A stretch of 51,500 bases of DNA, from contig JACVTC010000175.1 of NCBI GenBank assembly GCA_016946835.1, positions 126,001-177,500 of the forward strand, given 5' to 3'. This document shows positions 9,943 through 28,803 of this stretch, in pieces (the stretch's first letter is position 1; each line of letters starts with the position of its first letter). The notes beneath the pieces were generated by a model. It was not told where the DNA came from, did no database searches, and saw only the letters and a list, made by a program, of their open reading frames with translations. Origin of the DNA: Neocallimastix lanati (nom. inval.). Its lineage: Eukaryota; Neocallimastigomycota; Neocallimastigomycetes; Neocallimastigales; Neocallimastigaceae. The position numbers and the translations under genes were made by a program.

Positions 9943-11595
9943 CATCATTATTATTATTATTATTATTAAATTTAAATAAAAAAAGAAAGAAAAAAATTAA
10001 AGGTTTTATAAATCATTAAATATTAATATATATTGATAAATTTATTATTTTTTTTATTTCTATTTACTTTATTGGAAAGTTTCCAAGTGGAAACAAGTGC
10101 AAATTTTTTCATAGAATAGTTTTGTTGTTGAGGATTCCAACGTAATTTGGAGAGTTGACTTTCATAGCTTTGAATTTCCAGTTTCGAATCGTTAACTTTC
10201 TGTAATAAACCATTATAGACTTCTACCAAATCATTGTATTGTTTTTGTGTATCTAGTTTACGTTTTTTAACTATTTTACTATTTTCCATTTCTCTTTCCA
10301 GGCCTTCCTTATCAATAAACGTATATTTTGAATAGATAGGATAGATATCTTTAACACTAGCATTTTCACTAAACGATTTCCATTAATTATATGGATTTTT
10401 TAAAGTAAATTTAATTAAAAAAATAATATACATTTAAAGAAAAAATATAAACATAAATATAAATATAAATATATATATAAATATAAATATAAATATAAAT
10501 ATAAATATAAATATAAATAAGTAAGAAATACATATATATATTTTTTAAATTTATATTTGATATTTTCAATTGATTGAATTAAAGTTACACTTAAAATTGA
10601 TAAAATTAAATTTATCAATATTTTAATTGATGGAATTAATTTATCAATATTTTAATTGATGGAATTAATTTATCAATATTTTAATTGATGGAATTAATTT
10701 ATTTTTTAATATTTCAATTGATGAAATTTTTATTATATTGTATGAATAATTTTATTTTTTAAGCATCTTACCCACAAATTGGACATTTGCTTTGATTAGC
10801 TCCATGTTGTTTTCTAGATAGCCATTCTTTAATACAACTAATCATAATTTTAAAAATATAAAAATTTAATATAATATTTCTTTATTTGAATAATTTTGCA
10901 TAATATGAATTTGTTTACATTTTTTTTTAAAATTTTATGTAATTATTTTATAAAATAGATATATACCATTTCCCAAATATGTGACCACCTTTAATTTAAA
11001 ACATAATTATATATTTTTTGGTAAATTTTTATATATACATTTTATAATTTAATAACATTTTCAATGGATTGAATTAAATATTTGATGAAATAAAATTTAT
11101 AATCAATATTTTAAATGATGGAATTAATTTATTTTTTAATATTTTAATTGATAAAATTTTTATCATATTGAATAAATATTTTTATTTTTTAAAGCATCTT
11201 AATGAAAATAATTAAATATATTAAATATATTAAAATTAAATTAATTACATTTTAAGGAAGAAATTCGATGTTCTCCTGTTGAATTTAAAGGTGCAAAGCA
11301 TATTGTACATTCTTGTATCTTTATTATTATTATTATTAAAATTATTTTATTAAAATATACAGGTTTATATATTTAAATATAATAATTAAAAATTGATGAA
11401 TATAGATGATTTTTAAAATATTTAATGAAATTTCTAAAATTTTTGTGTTTTTTATTTTTTTTTATTAAAAAATAAAAATAAAAATAAAATTACAATTTCT
11501 CCATCATTTTCGTCTTCTTCTTCTTCTTCTACTTCTTTAACTTCCTTCTTTTTACTAACTTTTTCTTGTTGAAATATTTCACATTCTGAAGACAT
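7635..11595 (-). CDS. RFWD3: RFWD3-like RING / coiled-coil / WD40 E3 ubiquitin ligase (10 exons)
   Basis: Exons (- strand): 11595-11494, 11318-11249, 10988-10967, 10837-10772, 10368-10068, 9829-9778, 9614-9416, 9130-9096, 8912-7978, 7817-7635. All introns are GT..AG, the phases match, and 654 codons plus stop result. After an acidic/lysine-rich start, the RING covers residues 38-85: C38-x2-C41, H51, C58-G-H60, C65, C82-x2-C85, in the RFWD3-type form (KCGHIFGKCCIKEWL, KCPICG). A predicted coiled coil follows (about 105-150: LEREMENSKIVKKR...), then a WD40-type region from about 165: TASMDRTVKLYS; VVSPCWSCCW, split across exons 8/9; GLGNNKINAYDLRK; C-terminal ICVWSIGW and SPILDIDICTIK. These landmarks follow human RFWD3 in order. 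RFWD3 ubiquitinates RPA and RAD51 at stalled forks and interstrand crosslinks; that role is inferred by homology. A Ser/Thr/Asn-rich insert (about residues 360-465) is lineage-specific. The ATG at 11595 follows TTTCAG, so an upstream exon is possible. Confidence 0.9.
8988..9061 (+). repeat. (ATTT)n microsatellite inside an RFWD3 intron
   Basis: About 17-18 tetranucleotide units within intron 8 (8913-9095) of the minus-strand gene. Confidence 0.9.
10605..10705 (+). repeat. 29-bp tandem repeat in RFWD3 intron 4
   Basis: Three to three and a half copies of a 29-bp unit (AATTTATCAATATTTTAATT then GATGGAATT) lie in the intron between exons 4 and 5. A related single unit occurs in another intron of the same gene at about 11095-11150. 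Confidence 0.8.
10967..10988 (-). other. 22-nt microexon of the RFWD3-like gene
   Basis: Bounded by AG (10990-10989) and GT (10966-10965). It supplies only GHIFGK and the split halves of Cys58 and Cys64. Omitting it removes the CGH of the RING and shifts the frame. Confidence 0.8.
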
Positions 11596-17895
<6,300 letters not shown>

Positions 17896-18235
17896 ATGGA
17901 AAACACTTTACCGCCATATTCTGTTAAAGCTATGCATTATAGCAAAATACAAGGAAATAAATCGGATTTATTGAATAGAAAGCAATCTTTATCATTTGCA
18001 AATATTAATGATTTAAAGAACAAATTAAAAGGGGATATTGAGAATAAACGTAGTTCCGTAACCTTTAAAACAGAAGAAGAAAAAAATACTACGGATAAGG
18101 CTATCTACAATGGTATCCATATCTCTCCTTTCCATTTAAATACCGATCCTCAATTTAAGAGTACACTACCTTATTTAATGGTAGGTTATATATATATATA
18201 TATTTTTTAATATTTTGATAATGATGATTTAATTA

Positions 18236-18291
<56 letters not shown>

Positions 18292-19466
18292 ATTATCATT
18301 ATTATACATAATTATCATTATTTAATATATTAAAATATATTCATATATTCATATTTATGATTTTATATTTTTTATTGAATTGAATGAATATGATAATCAA
18401 TTATTTATCAATATATATATAATATATATAATATGACATGAACTTCATAATTAATAGATTGAATCCTTCTTTTTAGTTATAATGATGAATATTAATGAAA
18501 CAGTGAAAAGTAAAAAACATTATCAATTTGCTGTATTAAGTACAGTAGTTCTTCTTGTTCATCATATTATAATGGATACTTCAATTACAGTAATTATTTT
18601 AATTATTTTAAAATAATCTTTTTTATTTATAAAAAATATTTTTTTTTTTTTATTCTTTAAAAATTTTATTTTAATATGAATTAATTTAATAATAATTTAA
18701 TAATTTTTTTTAATAATATTTGTAATTATATATATATATCCTTTTTATTTTTTTTATTTATATTCCTATTAACAATATTTATTATTATATCATTTTATTT
18801 TATTTTTTTTACTCCTAATATCAACTTCAATAATTTAATATCTCTAATATTTTTTTAATTATATCTTAATAAATCAATTAGTATTTAACAAAGTGGGGAA
18901 AATTAACAACAGGAAATTTAACATTACTTATGGTGTACAGTGCATTAACAATTTTATCTACTCTAACCATATGGATTGTTGGTGATTATAAGGCCGAATG
19001 GATTGTACCAAAAACAATCATTTTCATTTGGTGTATATTTACTTATTATACATGGGTAAGCCTAGAAATTAATTTATATATATATATATATATATATGCA
19101 TATGTATTATGTCTTTATTTATTTCTTTATTATATATTTATTTATTTTATTAAAAATTTTTAAAATAAATATTACATGATATTTATATGTATATTATATT
19201 TTAAATATTATATTAACAATTTAAATATATATATATTTATTTATTATTAATCTATTCTTTATGATCAATTTACTTTACGATAATATTCTTTTAATTAAAT
19301 CATCAATTAATTATAATAATTATAATGATAATAAAAATAATAGCAATGCATATTTATTAGAATGTATGAATATAGAATAGTAGTAATTAATAGTAAGATC
19401 AATAATGAGAATACAATTTGGAGAAGTAAGGATGATAAACAAAAATATTATCAAAAATCTTTATAG
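17896..19466 (+). CDS. Multi-pass membrane protein of unknown function (4 exons)
   Basis: Exons: 17896-18180, 18458-18589, 18882-19055, 19344-19466. All introns begin GT and end AG, and all junctions are phase 0, giving 237 residues. The ATG follows an A-run, like other starts in this window. The N-terminal ~85 residues are hydrophilic (MENTLPPYSVKAMHYSKIQG, Lys/Glu-rich) and probably cytosolic. Four hydrophobic segments follow: YLMIESFFLVIMM (across exons 1/2), FAVLSTVVLLVHHIIM, LLMVYSALTILSTLTIWIVG and VPKTIIFIWCIFTYYTW. A charged tail ends RSKDDKQKYYQKSL. The second intron-exon junction was chosen at TTAATAG|ATTGAA because the nearer AG gives an immediate stop. I do not recognise the family. 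It could be a small transporter-like, tetraspan or truncated seven-helix protein; no function is claimed. Confidence 0.75.
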
Positions 19467-19528
19467 GGATAAACTTTTATATATATATGCATATAGATAT
19501 TTATAACCATATAAGTATATATAATCAA

Positions 19529-19574
<46 letters not shown>

Positions 19575-19657
19575 AATTTTTTTTGTATACTTTATTGTAT
19601 AAATATAGTTTAGAAATATTCAATATTTATTGGTTTTCCACCTAGCTATTAATTCAA

Positions 19658-19693
<36 letters not shown>

Positions 19694-20521
19694 AACAATA
19701 TATATATATTGATAAAAAAGCATCTTTAATAATAATAATAATAAAAAAAAAAAAAAAAAAAAAAATAAATTATGATAAATTATAATATTATTATTTTAAT
19801 ATTTAATTATGAAAAAGAAAAAAAATAATTTTAATCCTAATAATATTTAAAATAATAATAATAAAAATATTAATATATATATTATTAAAAAAAAAAACAA
19901 AATTATAAAAAAAACTATTTTATATATTTTATATATATATATTATAAAAAAAAAAAAAATTACTAATTAAATAAATAAAATAAACATTTATAATTAATAA
20001 ATAATAAAAAATAAAAATAATATATAATAATAAATTTTTTTTTTAATTTTTTTTTTTTTTATTATTATTATAAAAAATAAAAATAAAAAATAAAAATAAA
20101 ATAAAATAAAACGAATTTTTTCCTTTTTGAAATTTAAATAATCTTTAAAAAAAAAAAAAAAAAAGATAAAAATTTTATTTGAGCATTCATTAAAAACTCT
20201 TTCTTTAACTTCAATTTTAATATTCATATACTCTTTTTCATTTTTCACTAAATATATATATATATATATGTGTATTATATATATATTTTTTTATTTTTTT
20301 ATTTATTATTTTATCTTGTGTTGTTTATTTGTTTTTTTTTTTTTCAATTTTTATTTTATTTTATTTTTTTTTTTTTTTTAATAATTTAATTTTTTTTGTA
20401 TAGAGAGAGATAAATAAATAGTATTAATTGTAATAGTAATATAAACATTAAATGTATTTTTTTATATATATATATTATATATTTAATTTGTTATTACTAT
20501 TACTATTATTACTATTATTAC

Positions 20522-20571
<50 letters not shown>

Positions 20572-20766
20572 TATTATTATGATTACTTTATTACTTATAT
20601 TATTATTTACTTATTATTATTATTTATTTATTTATTTATTACTTTAATAATTCTATTATATATATATATATATTTCTTATACATATATATATGTCTATTT
20701 AAATTCAATAATTTAATACTAATTACATTTAATTTATACTTTTTTTTTTTTTTTTTTTTTGTTATT

Positions 20767-20806
<40 letters not shown>

Positions 20807-20936
20807 TTTTTTCTATTCTATTTTTTTTTTTTTTTTTTATTATTTTATTTCTATTTTTATTAGTATTATTTATTTATTTTTTTATATTTTATTATTTTTT
20901 TATTTTTATTTTTATTTTTATTTTTTTTTTTTATAA
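19467..20936. other. AT-rich region between convergent genes
   Basis: Lies between the 3' ends of the membrane-protein gene (+) and the HSPA12-like gene (-). It contains A-runs (19530-19570, 19672-19695, 19744-19764), a (TTA)n tract at about 20520-20570, (TTTA)n at 20770-20810 and T-runs. Open frames here are Phe/Leu/Tyr/Ile-only and come from the repeats. No RNA gene seen. Confidence 0.6.
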
Positions 20937-22317
20937 CTATGATTTTTCTAATGCTTGTAATTTTTTTGTTAATTCTTCAATTTGTTGTTGTAATCGTTCA
21001 TTCTCCGATTTTAATTCTTGATTTTCTTGTTTCACATGGGCCATTTCTTCATTGATGGTGAAATTCTTGGTTTGTACTTTTTTCAATTCTGAACCAAGGC
21101 TTCGATTCTCTTCTAAAAGTTGTGTCTTTCGTTTTAATCGATCACTCTGTAAATTAAATGAAATAAATTTATTATTAAGAGCAGCAAAGGCATTTCTATA
21201 GGAACCATTAGGGGTGGTACTAAGTGAGGATTGAGAAGTGGAATAGATAGAGGAATTATAAATATTATTGATGCTCATTCTTTCTTTTTCTTCTTCTCCT
21301 CCTCGATCTCGAGTGTGGTAACTACGTCCTGGAATTGGTCGTGAGGAGGATTTTTGTGGTGGTTTTTCCATATCCATTTGGAAGGTCATTCCATTATCAT
21401 TATCATCAATACTTGATGTTGGAGATGAAGATACGGAATTAACATTGGAATTATTATTAAGTGGAGTTGACGTACGTTCTACACGATCTTTTAAGGGACT
21501 TTTATTTATATCAGTAAAACTACCTACCACTTCAATTTTTCGATTTCTTTGATGATCCTCAGTGGTGGTATCATCTAATGTTAATCCTAATTTTTTGAAA
21601 TATAAATTATTATTAGATTCTGGTGAAAGATTTAATTCATTAAGAATATCTGCTTTTTTAGCCACTACTGATAGGTTATTGTTAGATGGTTGAGGAGAGG
21701 AAGAGAGAGGAGTTAAGGTTTCTTCATTAGAGGAAATAACAATAGAATAGGAACTAAAGAAATCAAATGATACATTACCAAAAGAAGTGACTACACTTTG
21801 ATAATATTTATCAAGACCATCCCTAAATTCTTCTACTTTTTTAATCTTTTGACGTATATTTTCTATACGTTCTTCTACTGCATTTTTCTTTTCTATTAAG
21901 GCAACAAAGGATTGTTCCTGTTCTTTAGCATCCTTCTTATGAACATTTCCCATCCAACCAAATTCTGAATTTGGTTTATTGGTATTTCTTTCGATAAGTT
22001 GTTGTTGTTTTTCCTGTTGACGATGGAAAAAGTCTAGTTGTTCTTTATTGATAAATGATAAGGCCATCCTTTCTTCATCTAAAGATGCATTTAATTTTTC
22101 AATTTGATTTTTACAATCAATTTTAGCATCTCTATATTTATTTCTTACTAATTTTTCTTTTTCTAATAATTGTTGTTCATAATAGACACATCCCACACTA
22201 ATATTTATATTTGAAATATTTATTTTTAATTCTGGGAAATTCTTTTTAATATAATGATAGTAAAGATTACAAAGACCACCTAACGTAGTTTAAAAAAAAA
22301 AAAAAAATTATATATAA

Positions 22318-22348
<31 letters not shown>

Positions 22349-22382
22349 TATATATATAACAGAAATAATATGAAATAATATG

Positions 22383-22440
<58 letters not shown>

Positions 22441-24655
22441 TTATATAAAATAAAAAATGATAATATGTATTAAATTATATATATATATATATATAAGATT
22501 ATGTATAAAAAATAAAAGTATAAAAATTAATAAAGTTAAATAATTATATTTAATAAATAAATAATAGTTCAATAATAAATAATAAATATTAATAATAAAT
22601 ATTAATGATAATGATAATGATAATAACAATTAAAATTATTATATTTATTATTATTATAAATGTATATAAAAGTTTTAATTATAAAAATAATGATTATTTT
22701 TAAAAAAAATATTTTATATTATATATAGTTATTATATCACACAATATTATGTAATTTTATTATATATTATATATTTTATACATTTATAATATATAAATAT
22801 TATAATTATAATTACCAACTAATTCTACATTATAAAGTGGTGTACTGACATTTTCTTGAATTCGTTCAATTACATCATATAATAAACTAGATTCAATATA
22901 GGAATTAATCATTTCTTTGGTGACTTTAAGAAAATGAAGCATTTCAAATTTAAATTCATGTTGATAGGTTTCCACTGTATCATCTGTAAACTTGGGTAAA
23001 ATAATATTTCTTACATCAGCTCTTAATTGATTTCTTAATCTTCTCTGTTTTTCACTTGTTAAATTATAACAAAAGTTTGAGAGATGTTGTTCTATAAGGA
23101 TATCGGTAAGATCATCTACGATCATATTCTTAATCGGTTTAATAATATTAATAAATTCTGAATAATGGAATCGAATTTCTTTTAATCCAAAATCAATATA
23201 TAATGTTTTATATGTTTCAACATCAATATCATTCAAGGCATTAAATATATCATCAATATCTAATATTTTTTCATATGTTTTTTCAAAATCTTTATTATCC
23301 ACCCCCGTAATGATACTGGAATCTTTTTCGTCCATTAATACAAGACTCTTGGAATATTTCTTTGAAAATGATTCCATATCAAGTGAAACTGTACTGCCTG
23401 GTGGTGAATTTGCGATAATTTCACTCTTTCGCTTTTTTAATAATATTTCTTTGTAACATTGTCTAAAGGCTGGAAAAAAAAAAATTAATATATATAAATA
23501 TTTATATTTAAATTTATATATTAGAATTATTCATAATAAATATTAATATTGATACATAATAACATATATATAAATTTTGAAAAAATAATTATTAATATTA
23601 AAAAATAAAATAAAATAAAATAAAAAAAAATATATATATATTATTTAAAAAATTTTTAACGTATGACAAAAAAAAAAGGGGGGAAACATTTTAAAATTTT
23701 ATAAAAATAAAATATATAAAATAAAATAAAATAAATAAATTAAAAATTTTAATATAAATTATTTAATATTTAAGTTTTTTATCATATCAATCTATCTATC
23801 AAATAATATATATATAAAATAAAAATATTATTAATGATATTTATTACCTTCAAAGTCTGTAATAAATATTATTTTAGCGTTTTGATATTGTTTTTCATTA
23901 CGTATACCTTTGGTAATAGCATTACAAATAAGTTCTAAATATATCTTAGAAATAGGTTGCTTTAATAAACCCCTTGGATAAGCAACAACGAAATACTATT
24001 ATTAATATTCAACAAAAAAAATTTTTTTTTTTTTTTGGTTAATTTTTAAAGATTTTTAATATTTTATTATATATTAAAATATTTATAAATATATAATATA
24101 AAAAAATAAAAATAAAAATAAAAATAAAAATAAAAATAAAAATAAAAATAAAAAAAAAATAAAAATAAAAATAATATATATTTATATATATAGCATTAAT
24201 AAAATATTAAAATATTAGTTCTCTTTGTATATATATATTTTTAAATATACATATATATTTTATAATATATATATTTATATATATATTTGTTTTTATTCTA
24301 AATTTGTTAATTTAGTTTTTCATTCTAAAATTTATAAACTAACCTTATTATCAGTATCATCCTGATCAACTGGAATAATCTTTACAATACGTGAAACAAA
24401 TTTTCTAATTTCATTTAGAAAATCTTTTTCAGTAAGCATTTCTGAAAGAAACATAAAATTCTTTGGTACTGGATCAGAATTTCTCTCTAAAGTTAAAAGC
24501 TTCTTTATAATATAAACTGTATCATTTTGAATAACTTTTTCCAAATTAAAGCCACTAAGATACTTTGCAGATTTTAAAAAAGTTTTATTTTCAAATTCAT
24601 AAGAATAAGCATAGGTTGTAAAATAAGAACCAATATCAATACCAACAATTAACAT
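20937..24655 (-). CDS. HSPA12-like Hsp70-fold protein with coiled-coil extensions (4 exons)
   Basis: Exons (- strand): 24655-24344, 23995-23848, 23469-22816, 22279-20937; introns GT..AG, phases consistent, 818 residues. The N-terminus MLIVGIDIGSYFTTYAYSYE fits the phosphate-1 loop of the HSPA12/actin-like ATPase group. FVVAYPRGL and IIFITDFEG follow; residues about 245-285 (LKEIRFHYSEFINIIKPIKN) match the region before the adenosine motif; LVGGLCNLYYHYIKKNFPEL (about 369-388, codon split by the last intron) is the adenosine motif. I see no clear second phosphate loop (D-x-G-G-G-T), and the domain is only about 400 residues, so ATPase activity is doubtful. Residues about 403-535 are Glu/Lys/Gln-rich coiled coil, then comes a Ser/Asn/Thr-rich linker, and the last ~85 residues form a strong coiled coil (LLEENRSLGSEL..., ERLQQQIEELTKKLQALEKS). 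Family assignment rests on motifs only. The role, perhaps a chaperone-like or scaffold protein, is inference. Confidence 0.8.
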
Positions 24656-25134
24656 TTTTTTTTTTTTTTTTACCTTTTAATTATTTATAATTATAATTAT
24701 TATTATTATTATTATTTATTGTTTCTTCTTTAAATTTTATAGTTGTATAATATACTCAATATATTATTTATACAAGTTTTATTTTATTTTAATTTTTTTT
24801 ATTTTAATATTATATTTTAGATATTATTATTATTATTATTAATTATTACTATTATTAGTGATATTATTATTATTGTTGTTTTTATTATAATTTGAAAATT
24901 TTTATTATCAAATTATTGAAATTTATATTGTAATTATTAATAATAGTTAATAATACGTTTATTATTCTATTTTATTTTTTATGATTTAAAATTACCTTTG
25001 TTTATAATATTTAAAAATTTACGTATACATAAATATATATATATATATTTTTTTAATTTATAAATTATTAAATGACTTGAATTATAATATGCTTTTATTA
25101 TAAAAAAAAAAAAAAAAATTCAATTTTTATTGAC

Positions 25135-25174
<40 letters not shown>

Positions 25175-25382
25175 AAAAGGTTATTATAATTCTGTATTTA
25201 TATTATTAAAATAAATAAATAAATATATTAAAGATTACTTAATTTGTTGTATCCTAAATATTTTTTTCTTTTATTATTTTTTTTTTTTTAATTTTTTTAA
25301 TAATTATTTTATTTTATTGATTCTATTGATTTTCTTTTTTTTTATGTATATGATATTTTTAATTTAAAAATTGTATTTTATA

Positions 25383-25420
<38 letters not shown>

Positions 25421-27504
25421 ATATTTTATAATATTTATTTTTATTTTTTAAATTATAGTGAAGAAATCTACATATCTATAATTACCAATAAAATCATTTG
25501 GTTTTCATAATCATTAAAATAAATAATAAATATAAAATATTTAACTATATATAATAAATAATAAATATATAATATTAAAAATTAAATTATATATATTAAA
25601 TAATAAATAATAAATATTAATTATTAAATTATATATATTAAATAATAAATAATATATAATAGACAATAGATAGTAAATAATAAGTAATAGATTAAATATA
25701 AAATAATATAATAACTAACTAATAAATAATAATATAACTGAATAATAATAATCTATTTTTATTTAAAATAATTTAGTTAGTATATATAGGTTAATAAATA
25801 CAAAACTTCAACCTTTTTAGTGTTTTTAATTTCTAATACTTAATATATAAATATATTTATTAACATTTATTATTTATTTATTATTTATAGTATGATAAAT
25901 GTATTAAAATAAAAATTTTATTTTATATTTTTAAATAGAGATTACTTTCTAACATTACTAAAATTTCATATATTAAATATATTGAATTTTAATGGTTAAT
26001 TCCTCTATTTTATTTATAAAATTTGGTTATGTAAAGAAATAAAAAAAATATAAAAAAATACAAAAAAATCTTTAATAAAAAAATATATAAAAATGAATAT
26101 ATATAAAATATAAATAAAACATAAAAAATATATATAAAAATAAATAAGTAAATATAAACAAAATATTAAAAAAATAAAGAAATATGAAGAAATATAAAAA
26201 TATAAAAATATAAAAATATAAAAATAAAGAGAATATCTTGTCATAAAATAAAAAAAAAAATACAAATAAAATAAAAATTTAAAAATTTCAATGGACTTTT
26301 TTAAAATATATTATAATTAATTATAATTAATTATAAATAATTATAATTTTATTATTGGATATATTAATGATTAATTGATTCTGTTATATGATTTATTATA
26401 TTATTTAATTAATTGTATTGCATTATATTATTTAAATATTTTAAAGTTTTTGATTTCCAATTTTGTTTTTGGATTTTTTTTTTTTTTTTTAAAATTTAAA
26501 AAAAATTAAAATTGAAATAAAATAGAATATAATTAAATAATATATTATTTATTTATTATTTAATTAAATAAATACATTGAAATATATATCATTTTAATTC
26601 ATATTATATATATATTTTTTTTTAAAATAAGATACAAAAAATTAATAAATTAATTAATAAAAATAATATCTAAAAAAGGAAATTCTATTCACTCTTTTAT
26701 TTATATATTTTTTTTTTATTTATAATCCATTATAATATTACAAAAAAAAAATTATTAATAAACCTTATTTTATAATAATTATTTACCAATTCACTAGTTT
26801 GAGTTTTTAAATTTAATTATTTTTTGTTAAAGAAGAAAAAATAATAAAATAGAATAAAAAAATAAAGGTATATGATTATAAAAAATATTATGAAAAATAT
26901 TACAAAAAATAAAAATAAATTTTTACATAAGCAATTAATGTGCGGTTTATAATTAATTCATTGCTATATTAATAATAAAATAATAATAACAATATGAAAA
27001 AGAGAAAAAAAATAATTAAATAATTACTATATATATTATAATTATTATTTACCCTTAACTCCTAACACTATAATTTTATATTTATCATGTATTTTTTTTA
27101 ATTCTTTGGATGATTATGTAATTGTATTACTTTTTAGTGTTTCTGTCCTCATGTATTTTTTTTCAATTTATTAATATACTTTTGATATTTAATACACTTT
27201 ACCCTTCTAATATAAAAAAAAAATATTTTTTTTTAATAATATTTTCATTTCTTCACTACTAATTATAAAGTATTTTAGATATAAACCAAAGTTCTTTAAA
27301 ATTAATACAATTGACTAATAATTTGAATTTTTTTTCCATTATTGGTTACAAATTCGAATAAAATAAATACATTATAAAAAATATATATATGTATTTTTAC
27401 AAGAAAATATAACAGAGACAATTTTATTATTTTTTTTTTTTATTTTGTACATCATTCATCAATTTTTTTATTTTATTTTTATAACAATTTTTTCTTATTG
27501 ATAT
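24656..27504. other. AT-rich intergenic region
   Basis: Starts with the 5' flank of the HSPA12-like gene, where a T-run abuts the ATG on the minus strand. It contains (TTA)n near 25141-25170, poly(T) at 25385-25419, and many AATAAATAATAAATA-type repeats at 25515-25745. A lysine/tyrosine-poor minus-strand frame at 26014-26265 is only Phe/Ile/Tyr. No gene or RNA is supported. Confidence 0.55.
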
Positions 27505-28555
27505 AGCTTTGTTTTTATTTTGAAATGTCAATGTCTGAGACGTTTAGTCCCATGAAAAATTTGTTTTCGTTTTCATTAATGATCTTGAATCATGGACTGA
27601 AAGTAGACTATGTGAGTTCTAAAGTAAAAAAGAAAAAAAATATTATATTGTAAATAAATTATTCATAGAATTGTTTAAGAGCGTTATATATAAATTGAAA
27701 AAAATACTTCATCTTAAGAGTTAACTATAATAATAAAATGAATTATTTGAAAGTCATTTTTATGATTGAAGATATCTTTAAGGATTCGCACTTTTTGAAG
27801 AATAAATCATAATGGAATCTGGTATTACTTTTAATCTAATATTCCTATCTCTGAGAGCCTTTTATATGTTAATCCCTCCTCGAATACTCAATATTTTAAC
27901 CTCTGTATTAACTGGAAAATTAATTGTTAAAACTCTGAAAAAATGTGATGAAATTATCCGTATTAATTCAAATTTTTAATTCTATTTGTATTTATCTTCA
28001 AGAAGTCGTTAATAGTTCATTCTTGAATTTTTCTCTAATTCTTATCCATCTCTTAATCTTTACAGAACATTACTAAGACGTGAAAACAAGAAAATTTCTA
28101 GTATGCTGGGCCTTTATATCGGTGTTCACACTTCCTGTGGAATAACTAAATGTTAATTTGGAATACAGATATATTATATACACTCAATTAATATAACTTT
28201 CTTTTGGGTGTTAGATGGTCAGAAAAAAGGGTTAGAAAGGGTAATAAATTTATTAATAATATCTTCCAATAACCTTCGAGAGAGTCTTCTATCCAGATTT
28301 CATATTTTGTGAGGCTTGCAGGATTCCTTACTAATGTTATGCCTTTTGTGACTAATGATTTTTACACTATAATCAATTTATATCCCATTAGACCTACTGT
28401 TGTCAAGAGCATCGACATCGAAACCATAAGACAAAGAAGAAATTCTGATACAAATTTGAATGATAATTTTTATCCACATGGAATTATCATCAATAAATAA
28501 GAAGAGTTAGAGGTCATTTCATCCAAAAAAACTCATAATATAGTTTATTTAATAT
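27505..28555 (+). pseudogene. Degenerate retrotransposon copy with internal deletion
   Basis: Bases 27505-27930 match 4890-5390 (shared IPIS[DE]SLLY...NTQYFNLCI frame). Bases about 28230-28510 match 2370-2665 of the first RT copy: ISYFVRLAGFLTNVMPFV, RPTVVKSIDIETIRQRRN and SDTNLNDNFYPHG are readable. Between them, a short frame (SNSYPSLNLYRTLLRRENKK, about 28030-28090) is probably RT-family sequence, but the catalytic region is absent. Stops occur throughout (for example TAA at 28270-28272). This copy links the '5-prime block' and the C-terminal block as parts of one element. Confidence 0.65.
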
Positions 28556-28803
28556 TAATGAAAAAATTTTCAATATTATTATTATTACTTTTTTATTTTC
28601 AAAAATTTTTAATATAATAATTTATAAATAATTTTATAATGAATTTTTTTTTTTATGTTTAAAAATGTGTATTAAAAGTATATAATATTATAATTTTATT
28701 ATTACTTTATAAACTTTTATAAATATTTAAAGAATATAAAATATTATAAAATTTAATATTAAAGGTAAATTTTGAAAAATATATATGAAAGTGTTATCAA
28801 CAA

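Noticed and set aside
9795-10019. Poly-Leu open frame on the plus strand
   Set aside because: It is (TTA)n in the intron between RFWD3 exons 5 and 6.
20452-21021. Phe/Leu/Tyr-rich open frame on the plus strand
   Set aside because: It is repeat DNA plus the antisense of the HSPA12-like C-terminal coiled coil.
26014-26265. Phe/Ile/Tyr-rich open frame that looks like a membrane protein
   Set aside because: The composition follows from AT-rich DNA; there are no charged loops, conserved motifs or splice context.
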